64,000 nucleotides of DNA, from assembly GCF_047345415.1 (NCBI RefSeq), contig NZ_JBLFEP010000005.1, positions 186,001-250,000 of the forward strand, given 5' to 3'. Shown piece after piece: positions 46,276 through 54,845 of this stretch. The position numbers and the translations under genes are program-made. Position 1 is the stretch's first letter, and each line of letters begins with the position of its first letter. Source of the stretch: Maribacter_C sp947494565 (GTDB lineage Bacteria; Bacteroidota; Bacteroidia; Flavobacteriales; Flavobacteriaceae). The notes below the pieces were generated by a model that did no database searches, had not been told where the DNA came from, and worked only from the letters and a program-made list of their open reading frames with translations.

Positions 46276-47496
46276 TTAGTCCAGTTTATATTTTTCAAGG
46301 GTTACGGCCAGTTCCTTTAACGTTTTCTCGATGTCTTTGTTCTTATAAAAAATAGCCTGCATGGCGGCTTGGCTTTCATCGAACCAACGCTCTTTCATGT
46401 TAACCTTGTAGAGGGTAGCATATTCGATACTTTTCATAAAAGTGTTCAAAATACTGTCTTGATAAAAACCGTTTTCCTCGGCCACGCTTTTGCGGGTCGG
46501 CAAGGCGATTCCCGATTCCGTCCAGGTTTTCATGCCTTCCTTTCCGGTGAGATACGAGAGCATCGTCCAAGCCTCTTCTTTGCGTTCGCTTTGTTTGGGA
46601 ATGACCATGGCAACAGAGAAAGCCATGGTCGCTCTTTTTTTGCCTTTGGGAAGTTCGGCCACACCGTATTCAAGGTCTGGCGAATTATCCTGCAAATACG
46701 GAATCAACCATGCACCGGAAATGGTCATGGCACATTGTTTTCTTGAGAAGACATCGCCCAACCAACCGGCACCCATATCAGCGGGGTTTGTAGCAATACC
46801 GTCGCGATAGAGAGACATCATGAATTTGGCGGCTTCGATAAATTCAGGTTGTCCTATTTTAATTTCACCATTATCTGAGATGATTTCACCCCCGTTTTGG
46901 TAGGCAAAGGGCAATACGATATCGATGGAAGGTTCGATGACGAAACCATACTGATCGGTCTTACCATCACCGTTGGTGTCTTTGGTCAGTTTTTTTGAAT
47001 ATTCGTATAGTTCCTTCCAGTCTTTGGGCGGCTCGGTCAGGCCAGCTTCCCGAAACATTTTTTTGTTGTAAAAAAACACATAGGCATTGAAGTCCTTGGC
47101 AATTCCGTAGTTCTTTCCTTTGTATTTAAAGGCATCTTGAAATACGGGAAAGAAATCGTCATAATCAAAATCCGGGTCCTTTTGTAAAAATCCGTCGAGC
47201 GGTTCCAAAACCTCAAAATTCATATAGGCCGGAGAGGTGTCGCCCTTCAACCAAAAAAGATCTGGTGCCTTGCCGGTGCCCAACATCAATTGCAGCTTCT
47301 CGGTATAGTTTCCCGGAATGGGTTGAAACTGAAACGGTACTGTGGGATGTTCCTTTTCGAAATCCGCCAATGTCTTACGGATAATCTGCTCCTCGGTCTG
47401 GCTGGATTGCCAAGAGGTATATCGTGTTACTGATTCCTTTTCTCCGCAAGAAAAAAAGCCCAGAAGACAGCTAAGGAAAAAGAACTTGTATTTCAT
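46276..47496 (-). CDS. Sugar-binding lipoprotein of an ABC importer
   Basis: A 406-residue extracytoplasmic solute-binding protein of cluster 1 type. The N-terminus has a lipoprotein signal with C17 (GFFSCGEK), so it is membrane-tethered. Family blocks are PDLFWLKGDTSPAYM, the long hinge regions, and GAWLIPYLQDNSPDLEYGVAELPKG. It is the first gene of the GH65 operon, and its -7 element (TACATTTG) lies only 16 bases upstream of the ATG. It captures the substrate, inferred to be an alpha-glucoside from the associated GH65 enzyme. Confidence 0.92.
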   Translation of the reverse strand: MKYKFFFLSCLLGFFSCGEKESVTRYTSWQSSQTEEQIIRKTLADFEKEHPTVPFQFQPIPGNYTEKLQLMLGTGKAPDLFWLKGDTSPAYMNFEVLEPLDGFLQKDPDFDYDDFFPVFQDAFKYKGKNYGIAKDFNAYVFFYNKKMFREAGLTEPPKDWKELYEYSKKLTKDTNGDGKTDQYGFVIEPSIDIVLPFAYQNGGEIISDNGEIKIGQPEFIEAAKFMMSLYRDGIATNPADMGAGWLGDVFSRKQCAMTISGAWLIPYLQDNSPDLEYGVAELPKGKKRATMAFSVAMVIPKQSERKEEAWTMLSYLTGKEGMKTWTESGIALPTRKSVAEENGFYQDSILNTFMKSIEYATLYKVNMKERWFDESQAAMQAIFYKNKDIEKTLKELAVTLEKYKLD

Positions 47497-47512
47497 GAGC
47501 AGTTGATTTAGT

Positions 47513-47520
47513 CAAATGTA
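47513..47520 (-). promoter_or_regulatory. -7 element of the binding-protein/GH65 operon
   Basis: TACATTTG on the minus strand matches TAnnTTTG and lies 16 bases upstream of the binding-lipoprotein start. A weak TTG at about 47547-47549 could be a -33 element, with a long spacer. Confidence 0.5.
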
Positions 47521-47551
47521 AGTTGAAGGTTGACGAATACATTTTTCAATT

Positions 47552-47579
47552 TTTGCCAATTCCAATCATATATTTGCCA
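47552..47579 (+). promoter_or_regulatory. TTTGCCA direct repeats, probable AraC-type sites; overlapping araC -7 element
   Basis: TTTGCCA occurs at 47552-47558 and 47573-47579, exactly 21 bases apart, two helical turns, as is typical for AraC-family half sites. The second copy overlaps TATATTTG at 47569-47576, a perfect -7 element for the plus-strand regulator gene. The arrangement suggests control of both divergent units from one site. Confidence 0.6.
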
Positions 47580-47622
47580 TTTTTGTAATTTACAAGTAAT
47601 TTTTATGTCAAAATAGAACTAT

Positions 47623-48498
47623 ATGAAAGCAGAATATCAAAAACTATCCCAAGGAACACTAGAGAGTTCGTTCAACGAGTTCTGGGTAAAAACGGACTAT
47701 TTCGGTTTTCACTGGCACTACCATCCCGAAGTTGAAATTTGTTTCGTAAAACAGGGTCGTGGCAAGCGAATTATTGGAGATAGTATAGCGGATTTTTCAG
47801 ATGGGGATTTAGTCTTGGTGGGCTCTAATGTGCCGCACTCGTGGATTACCGATGAATCGTTCAACGAATCGGATAAGCAAATAGAAGTTTATGTGGTACA
47901 GTTCGCAATGGAATTGTTCGAACCTTTTGGTCTCATTGCAGAGTTTGATTTGGTAAAGAAATTATTGACGTTTTCGACCGCTGGGATTGAGTTTAAGGAT
48001 GTTGCCAAAACGAAGCTATTGGAAACTCTCCTTAGTATAGGGCATGAAAAAGGTCTTGGGAAATATTTGAAGCTCTTGCAGCTTTTGAATCTGATGACCT
48101 TCCATCACCAAAAAAAATTATTGTGCAGTACAAATTACAAGCCCGACTTAAAAAAGTATCATGAAGAGCGTATCATGAAGGTATGTAACTACATCCATGA
48201 AAACTATAAAAACCAAATAACTACGGAAGAGTTGTCGAACTTGATATCAATGAACCCCTCGGCCTTTTGTAGGTTTTTTAAACGCTTATTGGGCAAGACC
48301 GTCGTAGAATATACGAATGAGCTTCGAATTGGTCACGTACGTAATCAACTCAGGGAAAACAACATACCCATATATAAGTTAGCGTTTGATTCAGGTTTTT
48401 CAAGTGTGGCTTATTTCAATCGCGTTTTTAAACATATTACTGGTAGAACTCCAAAACAATATAGAGATACGACTAGAGGTTATAGGAAAGTTTCTTAA
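47623..48498 (+). CDS. AraC-family transcriptional regulator
   Basis: A 291-residue regulator with an N-terminal cupin-type sensor domain (HWHYHPEVEICFVKQGRGKRIIGDS) and a C-terminal pair of HTH motifs (TTEELSNLISMNPSAFCRFFKRLLGKTVVEYTNELRI and the IYKLAFDSGFSSVAYFNRVFKHITGRTPKQYR signature). It is divergent from the alpha-glucoside importer/GH65 operon across 126 bases holding a 21-base-spaced direct repeat. It most likely senses a sugar and activates that operon; the sugar is unknown. Confidence 0.93.
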   Translation: MKAEYQKLSQGTLESSFNEFWVKTDYFGFHWHYHPEVEICFVKQGRGKRIIGDSIADFSDGDLVLVGSNVPHSWITDESFNESDKQIEVYVVQFAMELFEPFGLIAEFDLVKKLLTFSTAGIEFKDVAKTKLLETLLSIGHEKGLGKYLKLLQLLNLMTFHHQKKLLCSTNYKPDLKKYHEERIMKVCNYIHENYKNQITTEELSNLISMNPSAFCRFFKRLLGKTVVEYTNELRIGHVRNQLRENNIPIYKLAFDSGFSSVAYFNRVFKHITGRTPKQYRDTTRGYRKVS

Positions 48499-48748
48499 AA
48501 AAAGGTTTTGTGGCACTATAATCTACTCTTAAGATTTATTAGTGATTTTATTCCCCAGCCCTTGGCGGAGGTCAGAAAACTGAAAATGTTTTCAGGCAAC
48601 CTCTAATCGGCACAAATGCACGAGCAACATCATGCCACTTGACCTTTCTTTCCTTATTCACGAAATAGACCTGAGCCTAAAAGAAGGAAAAAGATAGATT
48701 CTGAATTTATCGCAATGTCGTAGAAGTGACCTTCAGAGTCGGCCATAA

Positions 48749-49393
48749 CTAATTGCTTGATATATATTCAGTAAGTTCTGAACCGCCTTTATCATCTTTT
48801 AGACGTTTAGTCCTATATTTTTCTGGATTTGCTTTTAAGTATTCCAAAAATGGTTTGGCACTTTTAAATGAAGCATTGTCCGTATAAATTAATGCGCCTT
48901 TTTTGAACTTTGGTTCAAGCAGCTTTACAAGTGGCAGGTATAGGTCATTCCATCCGTCCAGTAATAAAAACTCAATACCATCATTTACATCTTGTAATGT
49001 TTTCATCGCATCGCCAACACGGAGTTCTACCCATTCTTCTAGCTGAGCTTCTTTAAAATTGTTTTGCGCTGTTTCAGCTTTTTCGGGTAACAACTCCGTT
49101 GTAATTACTTTACCGTGGTTTGCTTTGGCCGCAGCTCCTAGATACATAGTCGAAATGCCAAACGAAGTGCCAAATTCCACAATATGTTTTGTCTGATTTC
49201 CGAGCAAAAGGTTATACAACATTTCGCCTTGAGATTTTGAAATGGCGATATAGGCATCTTTCATATCCTCAGGTTGAAGCTTTCTGAAAATACCTTTTGT
49301 TAATCCCTTAATCAATGTTAGACCCTGTGAGTTGGCCTCCTTGTGCATCCTATTCAGGACGGACTGTATTTTTGTGTCTTGTATTTTTTCCAT
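48749..49393 (-). CDS. Class I SAM-dependent O-methyltransferase
   Basis: A 214-residue methyltransferase of the catechol O-methyltransferase/Methyltransf_24 type. The SAM-binding motif I is HIVEFGTSFGISTMYLGAAA (about 70-89), followed by ITTELLPEK and the metal-type acidic region IEFLLLDGWNDLYLP. No signal peptide is present. It is the last gene of the 13-gene operon read from 58153, lying 7 bases after the cyclase gene. The substrate is unknown; catechol-like or quinol-like acceptors would fit a redox-stress theme, which is inference. Confidence 0.87.
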   Translation of the reverse strand: MEKIQDTKIQSVLNRMHKEANSQGLTLIKGLTKGIFRKLQPEDMKDAYIAISKSQGEMLYNLLLGNQTKHIVEFGTSFGISTMYLGAAAKANHGKVITTELLPEKAETAQNNFKEAQLEEWVELRVGDAMKTLQDVNDGIEFLLLDGWNDLYLPLVKLLEPKFKKGALIYTDNASFKSAKPFLEYLKANPEKYRTKRLKDDKGGSELTEYISSN

Positions 49394-49400
49394 TGTTATT

Positions 49401-50465
49401 TTAATTGATAGAATAGATTTTTATTTTATTAGTCTTTCCCTTGAGCATCACTATTCCTTTTTCTTCTATATCCCAGTCTTGTTCTGAATCTAAATTTTTA
49501 ACCACATCTTCAGAAACTAAGAGATTTTCTTTGTAGGTATTACATTGTGCTTGAATTCGGGCTGCCGTATTGATGGTGTCACCGTGATAAGCAATCTCAC
49601 GTTTTATTTCACCGACTTCTGCTACCGTTACAATGCCCGAGTGGACTCCCGCTTTAAACTCTGGTAGCAAACCATATTTTTTGCAGTAGTGTTCTTTTCT
49701 GTCTTCTAAGCGTTTCGCGAAAGCGTAATACGCATCAATACAATCTTTATATCTAAAATTTTTGCTTTTTTTAGACCAGGTGAGCACCGCTTCGTCACCC
49801 ACATATTGGTAAATCTGAGCATTGTGGGCTACAACTACACTTATGTCTTTAAAGCAGTCTTGAATTAATTTACTGTACCGAATATGACCTAGCCATTCGG
49901 CAACTGTTGTAGATGACCGCATATCCAAGAACATAAAGACACGCTCTTCTTGTTTGGGTCTATAAAATTTTCCCGAGAGCATTTTTAAAAGATTTCCCGG
50001 TCCAAACTTCTTATCAATTTCTTCTACAAATTCAATTAAAAACCCGATTAGGAAACAAAATATAATGAGTACCCACGCTTGTCCAGAAACGAAGTAGTTT
50101 TTGACTACCTCAGGGTCGATATCTGCTTTAAAGACATTAGCAAAAGACCAAAACGCAATAATGATGAAAAGAAATATAACTAGACTATAACCCAATGCGC
50201 CAATAAAAATGACCTTTCCAAAAGAAATTTTTGGAAACTTGAACCTGTGAAACCAATAAGCATAGGTTCCAAATAAAAATCCAGATACAAGGCCGAGTAA
50301 AGTTTGAAAAATGATTCGCTTTGTTAGGTCAAAATCGTCTACTTCCTTTACATCACGCACAATCTCTTGGCCATACTCCCGAAGGAAATTAAACAGCGCA
50401 AATGCTAGCGTCCATACAATGATGTGCTTGCCTATGGTTTTGTAGTATGACTTTCTAATCTTCAT
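49401..50465 (-). CDS. Membrane class III nucleotide cyclase
   Basis: A 354-residue protein with about four membrane segments in residues 12-145, followed by a cytoplasmic class III cyclase homology domain. The metal aspartates are D181 (MFLDMRSST) and D224 (YVGDEAV); the late DTINTAARIQ block (D296-Q305) is intact. It should make cAMP or another cyclic nucleotide; the base preference cannot be settled because the usual substrate-selecting lysine is not obvious. It overlaps the cupin gene by 11 bases and belongs to the long HxlR-linked operon. A co-transcribed metallophosphoesterase may be its counterpart. Confidence 0.9.
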   Translation of the reverse strand: MKIRKSYYKTIGKHIIVWTLAFALFNFLREYGQEIVRDVKEVDDFDLTKRIIFQTLLGLVSGFLFGTYAYWFHRFKFPKISFGKVIFIGALGYSLVIFLFIIIAFWSFANVFKADIDPEVVKNYFVSGQAWVLIIFCFLIGFLIEFVEEIDKKFGPGNLLKMLSGKFYRPKQEERVFMFLDMRSSTTVAEWLGHIRYSKLIQDCFKDISVVVAHNAQIYQYVGDEAVLTWSKKSKNFRYKDCIDAYYAFAKRLEDRKEHYCKKYGLLPEFKAGVHSGIVTVAEVGEIKREIAYHGDTINTAARIQAQCNTYKENLLVSEDVVKNLDSEQDWDIEEKGIVMLKGKTNKIKIYSIN

Positions 50466-50889
50466 AAATATCGTACTCCTCTGCTATCTGTTGCATTAAT
50501 TGTTTGTCCTCAAATTGCGAATCACTCATTTGGGAGAGCTTCTCTAAATATTCATCGAACTGTCCATTTTTGAAAATAGATAGCATTTTACCACCTTTTT
50601 CGCATCTTGCAGAATGCCGTACACCAGGAGGAATAATTACCGTATCACCAGGCTGGGCAACAACAATGTCGCTATCGAAGCCATAAGTAACTTTCCCTTC
50701 GAGAATGTAGAATACTTCAAACATTTTTTTGTGGTAATGCCTTTTCAAGTAGAAGCCAGGTTTTAATATATCTTCAACAAAGCACAACTCTCCATTGGTT
50801 GCAATAGAAGGTAGTTTTACGAAACAATGGTCTTGGGTGTAATTGTAATCTTTTCCTTTGCCGCTTCTGATGATTGTAGGTTCGTTCAT
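50455..50889 (-). CDS. Cupin-domain protein
   Basis: A 144-residue single-domain cupin. The metal-site motif 1 is KPGFYLKRHYHKKMFEVFYILEG, with the H-H-E type ligands, and motif 2 is PGDTVIIPPGVRHSARC. The acidic tail of about 35 residues is unusual. Cupins may be dioxygenases, isomerases or ligand sensors, so no reaction is assigned. It is translationally coupled by overlap to the nucleotide cyclase downstream and lies 11 bases after the ZIP transporter. Confidence 0.87.
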   Translation of the reverse strand: MNEPTIIRSGKGKDYNYTQDHCFVKLPSIATNGELCFVEDILKPGFYLKRHYHKKMFEVFYILEGKVTYGFDSDIVVAQPGDTVIIPPGVRHSARCEKGGKMLSIFKNGQFDEYLEKLSQMSDSQFEDKQLMQQIAEEYDIYED

Positions 50890-50900
50890 ATTTACTCTTT

Positions 50901-51614
50901 TTAGATTATTTTTTCTCCTATGATACCCACTAAGAAGCCTAAAATCGCCCCCAGAGGAGTCAAGTAGTTTTTTGATAATTTACTTTCCGGGATGATGTCT
51001 TGGATTAATAGATAGAGAATACCGCCACTTGCAAATGTCATTAGGTAGGCAGTAAGGCTAGGGTAGTCGCTTAAAACAAAATGACCAATAGAGGCACCGA
51101 TTATACCGAAGAAACTAAGACCGAAAAATATCAATAGTGTCTTCTTAGCAGTATAGCCGCTTTGCATTAAGTCTCTAAAAGAATTAAATGCTTCTGGCAG
51201 ATTCTGCAATCCAATAAAGATTGCCAGTAAGGTGGCCGTAGCTAGGTCAGTTGCAAATACTGCCCCTAATGCTATGGATTCTGGAATAAAGTCCATCATC
51301 ATAGCTAGAAGCGTAGCGGTTTGACCTCCTTTTTTTGCCAAGTATTGGTCAATAAGCATAAAAATTAAAGCACCTCCTAAGAAAGATAAGGCTAGAGGCA
51401 TCAACTCTAATTCTTCCATTCCGCTAGGGATTAGCACCAATGCCAAGGCAGAAAGAATAATACCCGCACCAAAAGACATCATCGTATGGGTTATTTCATA
51501 CTTGACGGGGGTTTCGGCGATATGATGATTAAAGTAATTAGCAATTAATCCTCCAATAAAAACGGTGATTCCGGCAAAGCCTGAGAAGATTATAAGTTGT
51601 GTTAGTAAATCCAT
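50901..51614 (-). CDS. ZIP-family metal transporter
   Basis: A 237-residue membrane protein with about eight hydrophobic segments. The two metal-site helices are visible as MMMDFIPESIALGAVFA and IFIGLQNLPEAFNSF, carrying the conserved His-free NxPE/xPES variants of the ZIP binuclear site. The metal is probably Zn, Fe or Mn. It sits 12 bases after the SnoaL lipoprotein gene in the HxlR-linked operon. Import of a cofactor metal for the phosphoesterase, cupin or cyclase is a possible link, but only inferred. Confidence 0.88.
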   Translation of the reverse strand: MDLLTQLIIFSGFAGITVFIGGLIANYFNHHIAETPVKYEITHTMMSFGAGIILSALALVLIPSGMEELELMPLALSFLGGALIFMLIDQYLAKKGGQTATLLAMMMDFIPESIALGAVFATDLATATLLAIFIGLQNLPEAFNSFRDLMQSGYTAKKTLLIFFGLSFFGIIGASIGHFVLSDYPSLTAYLMTFASGGILYLLIQDIIPESKLSKNYLTPLGAILGFLVGIIGEKII

Positions 51615-51626
51615 TCTATTTATTAC

Positions 51627-52178
51627 TTACTTTTCATTAATCTGGCCTAGAGCGGTCAACCAAGCCTCTACGTGATGAGACTCTGTAATCTTACCATTTT
51701 CGATTGTATGAATATCTATTGTTGGAATTTCAAATCTTTTAGACCCATTTGTAGGCGTGCCAAAAAAATAGCCTTCAGGTGAGTTTGGCGTACCCGTGGC
51801 AATACTGCGAACAATAATCTTATTTCCTGACACTAACATCTCTTGCGGTTCCCATTTTAAATCAGTAATCATTGCTCCAAAAACTGATAAAGTCTTTACA
51901 AAACCTACTCTTCCGGCACCACCTATAGGCTCTGGTGTTGACACCCAATTTTCATCCATATAATTTTTGGACAAAGCATCTGTCTGTGGGTCATTTGGAT
52001 TACTTAATTGATTGTAAAATTGTTGGGCAATGGTTTCCATCTTATCAGCCTCAATCGTTTGTTTTTCTTTATAAGCTTCGACGGCATCAGATGCAATCTT
52101 ATTTTCATCAATAGGTTTTTGACAACTAAAAAGGATTACTGATATTAATGTGTTAATGACTAAAATTGATTTCTTCAT
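51627..52178 (-). CDS. SnoaL/NTF2-like lipoprotein
   Basis: About 183 residues from the ATG at 52178, which overlaps the ferredoxin stop codon as ATGA; the frame is open further upstream but that start would destroy the lipoprotein signal (VILFSCQ, C19). The mature part is a single NTF2/SnoaL-like cone fold (for example GAGRVGFVKTLSVFGAMITDLKWEP and IPTIDIHTIENGKITESHHVEAW), resembling ester cyclases. It is anchored in a membrane facing the periplasm. A second, two-domain SnoaL protein is encoded near the start of the same operon. No reaction can be assigned. Confidence 0.83.
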   Translation of the reverse strand: MKKSILVINTLISVILFSCQKPIDENKIASDAVEAYKEKQTIEADKMETIAQQFYNQLSNPNDPQTDALSKNYMDENWVSTPEPIGGAGRVGFVKTLSVFGAMITDLKWEPQEMLVSGNKIIVRSIATGTPNSPEGYFFGTPTNGSKRFEIPTIDIHTIENGKITESHHVEAWLTALGQINEK

Positions 52179-52480
52179 TTGTTTGTGATTTTGGTTAATT
52201 TGATGGCTTTTTCTGGACACACTTGTACACAAAGTCCGCAGGCGTGGCATAGGTTTTCGTCTGTGATATATGCTTTTTGCCTGTTAAAGAATGTCTTTAT
52301 TTTGCCCTTAAAGTTTAGTTTTGATTTGTCTTCAATGGTTATTGAGCGCATTTCCAAAACATCATAAGGGCACACTTCAATACAGTCTTCTTTTCCACCA
52401 CAATCATTGAAATCCACAAGCGGTTTTAGGATTCCTCCTTCTTCTTTGCAGAAACTATTTTGTCTCTTTTCAGTACTCAT
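52175..52480 (-). CDS. Ferredoxin-type 4Fe-4S protein
   Basis: A 101-residue protein with two iron-sulfur cysteine sets. The first is CGGKEDCIEVCP, with an unusual spacing seen in 7Fe-type ferredoxins. The second is CHACGLCVQVCP, the standard CxxCxxCxxxCP. It overlaps the metallophosphoesterase stop upstream and the SnoaL lipoprotein start downstream by 4 bases each, so its translation is coupled to both. It could supply electrons to the cupin or cytochrome b561 products of the operon; the partner is unknown. Confidence 0.9.
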   Translation of the reverse strand: MSTEKRQNSFCKEEGGILKPLVDFNDCGGKEDCIEVCPYDVLEMRSITIEDKSKLNFKGKIKTFFNRQKAYITDENLCHACGLCVQVCPEKAIKLTKITNK

Positions 52481-53724
52481 ACCATTTCAGATTTAAGCGT
52501 TAGAACCGTTATTTCTGGCGGAATTCCTACTCTACCTGCAAAAGCTATGAAGCCAAAGCCTCTATTAACGTAGAGATATTGCCCCAACTCTTTGTAAAGT
52601 CCCGCCCATCTTTTATAGAGGTACTGTATAGGGCTCCATTTAATTCCTAGCATTTCAATACCAACTTGGGTACCGTGCGTATGGCCAGAAAGCGTTATAT
52701 CAATATGCTTTTTGTGAGGTAGCACTTTTTCTTCCCAATGGGTAGGGTCGTGGGACATTAAGATTGAGAATTCGTTTTCTTTGCAATTTGCTATCGCTTT
52801 GTCAATATCACCTTCCTTTACAAAGCCCTTACCCCAGTTCTCGACTCCTATCAACCTTATATGTTGATTTCCTTTTTCAATTTTTACGCTATCATTATTG
52901 AGCAATTGAAAGTTCACATCGTGATAATGCTTCTTAATTGCTTCAAAATTTGCCTGAGCAGCTTCTTGGGAATCAAAGAGGTCTATATCTTGAGAGTAAT
53001 CGTGATTACCCAATACGGAAAACTTTCCGTAGGGAGCCTCTAAGTTTTTTAGAACATTCTTGTAGGGAAGTACTTCAGCTTCTAGGTCGTTGACCAAGTC
53101 GCCAGTAAACAAGATTAAGTCTGCATTTTGCTTTTGCAAAAGTGCCAGGCCTTCTTTTACCTTCTCAAAAGAATCAAAGCTGCCAGCGTGAAAATCGGAG
53201 AATTGTACAATTCTAAATTCATTGAATTCTTTTGGGAGGTTTTTAAAGGCTAACGAAAGTTCAACGAGATTGAAATTATATTTCCCTTTCGTGATTCCGT
53301 ACAAGAAAGAACTAAAGGGCAGTGCAGTTAAACCTAAACCTAGTGTCTTGACAAATCTTCTTCTGCTTTTGTCAGAACTGTCGTTCTGAGGTTTTTTAAA
53401 GTATGCTTTCTTTTGGAGATAACTACCCAGTATGATAGCATCGTCAAATAAGAAAAAAATGAAAAGAAAGAACTCACAGCAAAGTACGGTGAGCATAAAG
53501 GCAATCGTAAAGTTTTCCAAGAATGTTAATCCAATCATTCCATCGGAAAAAGCAAAAATGGTGGTGATTATGCCAACAAGCATAGACCCTATCGAAATTG
53601 TGGCATAAACAATCGCCCAAATGGGGGAAGTTAAGGCTTGCCTCACTCCTCTAAGCATATAGCTTTTGAAGAGCAATGCCACAATTACAATAAGGAAAAC
53701 AACCAACCAAAAATTCATAATCAA
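52477..53724 (-). CDS. Membrane-anchored metallophosphoesterase
   Basis: A 415-residue protein with three or four membrane segments in the first 100 residues and another near 125-145, followed by a calcineurin-like phosphoesterase domain from about 170. Metal ligands are D177 and H179 (FSDFHAG), D209 (TGDLVND), N240/H241 (LGNHDY), the later SHDPTHW and the GHTHG motif. Family members cleave phosphomono- or diesters, including cyclic nucleotides and UDP-diacylglucosamine. The start overlaps the PAP2 gene's stop codon. With a cyclase in the same operon, a role as phosphodiesterase is possible but unproven. Confidence 0.88.
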   Translation of the reverse strand: MIMNFWLVVFLIVIVALLFKSYMLRGVRQALTSPIWAIVYATISIGSMLVGIITTIFAFSDGMIGLTFLENFTIAFMLTVLCCEFFLFIFFLFDDAIILGSYLQKKAYFKKPQNDSSDKSRRRFVKTLGLGLTALPFSSFLYGITKGKYNFNLVELSLAFKNLPKEFNEFRIVQFSDFHAGSFDSFEKVKEGLALLQKQNADLILFTGDLVNDLEAEVLPYKNVLKNLEAPYGKFSVLGNHDYSQDIDLFDSQEAAQANFEAIKKHYHDVNFQLLNNDSVKIEKGNQHIRLIGVENWGKGFVKEGDIDKAIANCKENEFSILMSHDPTHWEEKVLPHKKHIDITLSGHTHGTQVGIEMLGIKWSPIQYLYKRWAGLYKELGQYLYVNRGFGFIAFAGRVGIPPEITVLTLKSEMV

Positions 53725-54275
53725 AACTTGTATTTGAATCCAACAACGAAACTGTTATCTACATTTGAGAATGTCAATTCCATATGCTCTTGTTGGTATG
53801 GTGTTGTAAATAAGTAAGAGCTACCTATGCCAATGATAGCACCAGCCAAGACATCCCAACCATCGTGTTTGTTGGCTTGCATTCTTGTGTAACCGGTATA
53901 TCCTGCTAGAACATAAGCAGGAAGACCTAGCTTCCATCCGTAGCGTTTTTGGATGAAGGCAGCACTTTGAAAAGTTGTGGAAGTATGTCCTGAAGGGAAA
54001 GAATTATTGTCGCTTTTATCGATTCGCTCTTCGCTTATAAGTGCCTTCAAGCCAAAGGTGATTCCCTGAGTTAAAAGGGCACCTTTGGTAAATTGCCAAG
54101 TTCCTTTCTTGTCACCTGAAATCAATGAGCCGCTTATGGCGGTTAAAGGCAGGGCGTAGAGCAATACATCTCCGGTATCTTCAATGAATTCGTTCTGTGC
54201 TGTCACTTTGTTGTAAAACATTGAGCACCCTATTACTACACTAGCACATATAATATTCTTTAAATTGTAAAACAT
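53721..54275 (-). CDS. PAP2-superfamily phosphatase, exported
   Basis: A 184-residue protein with a signal peptide ending near VTAQN. The C2 and C3 motifs of the PAP2 phosphatase family are visible: FPSGHTSTTFQSAAF and ANKHDGWDVLAGAIIG. The classical first motif (KxxxxxxRP) is replaced by SEERIDKSDNNS. The protein ends in a Phe-terminated strand (FVVGFKYKF), suggesting possible outer-membrane insertion. Relatives dephosphorylate lipid pyrophosphates or phospholipids; vanadium haloperoxidases share the fold. It follows cytochrome b561 by 45 bases. Confidence 0.85.
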   Translation of the reverse strand: MFYNLKNIICASVVIGCSMFYNKVTAQNEFIEDTGDVLLYALPLTAISGSLISGDKKGTWQFTKGALLTQGITFGLKALISEERIDKSDNNSFPSGHTSTTFQSAAFIQKRYGWKLGLPAYVLAGYTGYTRMQANKHDGWDVLAGAIIGIGSSYLFTTPYQQEHMELTFSNVDNSFVVGFKYKF

Positions 54276-54320
54276 CTTATTCCTTCTTTGATTATGTAGA
54301 ATTACGTCATTGTATTATGT

Positions 54321-54845
54321 TTAAATTTTGAGGTTCATTCGTTTAAGCACTTCGTTGTTCCTTTTTCTTTGCAGAAACACACCACCAATATGTAGTATGA
54401 TAAGCACTATGTAAACTATGCCCTGTATATGATGGATAGACACCCAAGTGGAGTTGTAATCCTCTAAAAGAAGTAGATAATTATTTTCGAGAAGCGTAGT
54501 AAGTATATTGGTGCTAAAAAGAGAACCAAGGCCAGTAATTGTTAGAACAATAATCAATATGGTCAAAACCTTATGTAAGATTCCAATGAACTTGTTTCTG
54601 AATGTATTTCCAGTATCAACAGGTTCGGGTCGTTTATCTTTAAAAAAGACGTATATGTGCAATATGGCCAAGAAGAACAACAACAAGCCCAATGCAAAAT
54701 GAATTTTATACAATAACAGCTTCTGTTCGGTTGCAACGGTTTCCGACATAGCCAATCCTGTAGGGATTGTAATTAGAATCAAAACCGTTGAGAACCAGTG
54801 AATCCAAATGGCACGTTTGCTATATGTTTTTACACCATCCATCAA
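54321..54845 (-). CDS. Cytochrome b561-type membrane protein
   Basis: A 174-residue four-helix membrane cytochrome b. Candidate heme-ligand histidines lie in IWIHWFST (H16), YKIHFALGLL (H49), AILHIYVFF (H62) and LIILHIGGVFLQ (about H152), as in the YodB/CybB and Ni,Fe-hydrogenase cytochrome b family. It would move electrons between membrane quinol and a soluble partner such as superoxide or an exported redox protein. It overlaps the DUF481 gene's stop by 4 bases. Redox function fits control by an HxlR regulator. Confidence 0.87.
   Translation of the reverse strand: MMDGVKTYSKRAIWIHWFSTVLILITIPTGLAMSETVATEQKLLLYKIHFALGLLLFFLAILHIYVFFKDKRPEPVDTGNTFRNKFIGILHKVLTILIIVLTITGLGSLFSTNILTTLLENNYLLLLEDYNSTWVSIHHIQGIVYIVLIILHIGGVFLQRKRNNEVLKRMNLKI

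Noticed and set aside
48499..48748. Possible remnant of a transposase between the AraC gene and the methyltransferase
   Set aside because: Only a 30-codon frame is open on the minus strand, with no transposase motif and no inverted repeats seen.
53721..54275. PAP2 protein as a vanadium haloperoxidase
   Set aside because: The protein is far too short for that family and lacks the first vanadate-binding motif; only the fold is shared.
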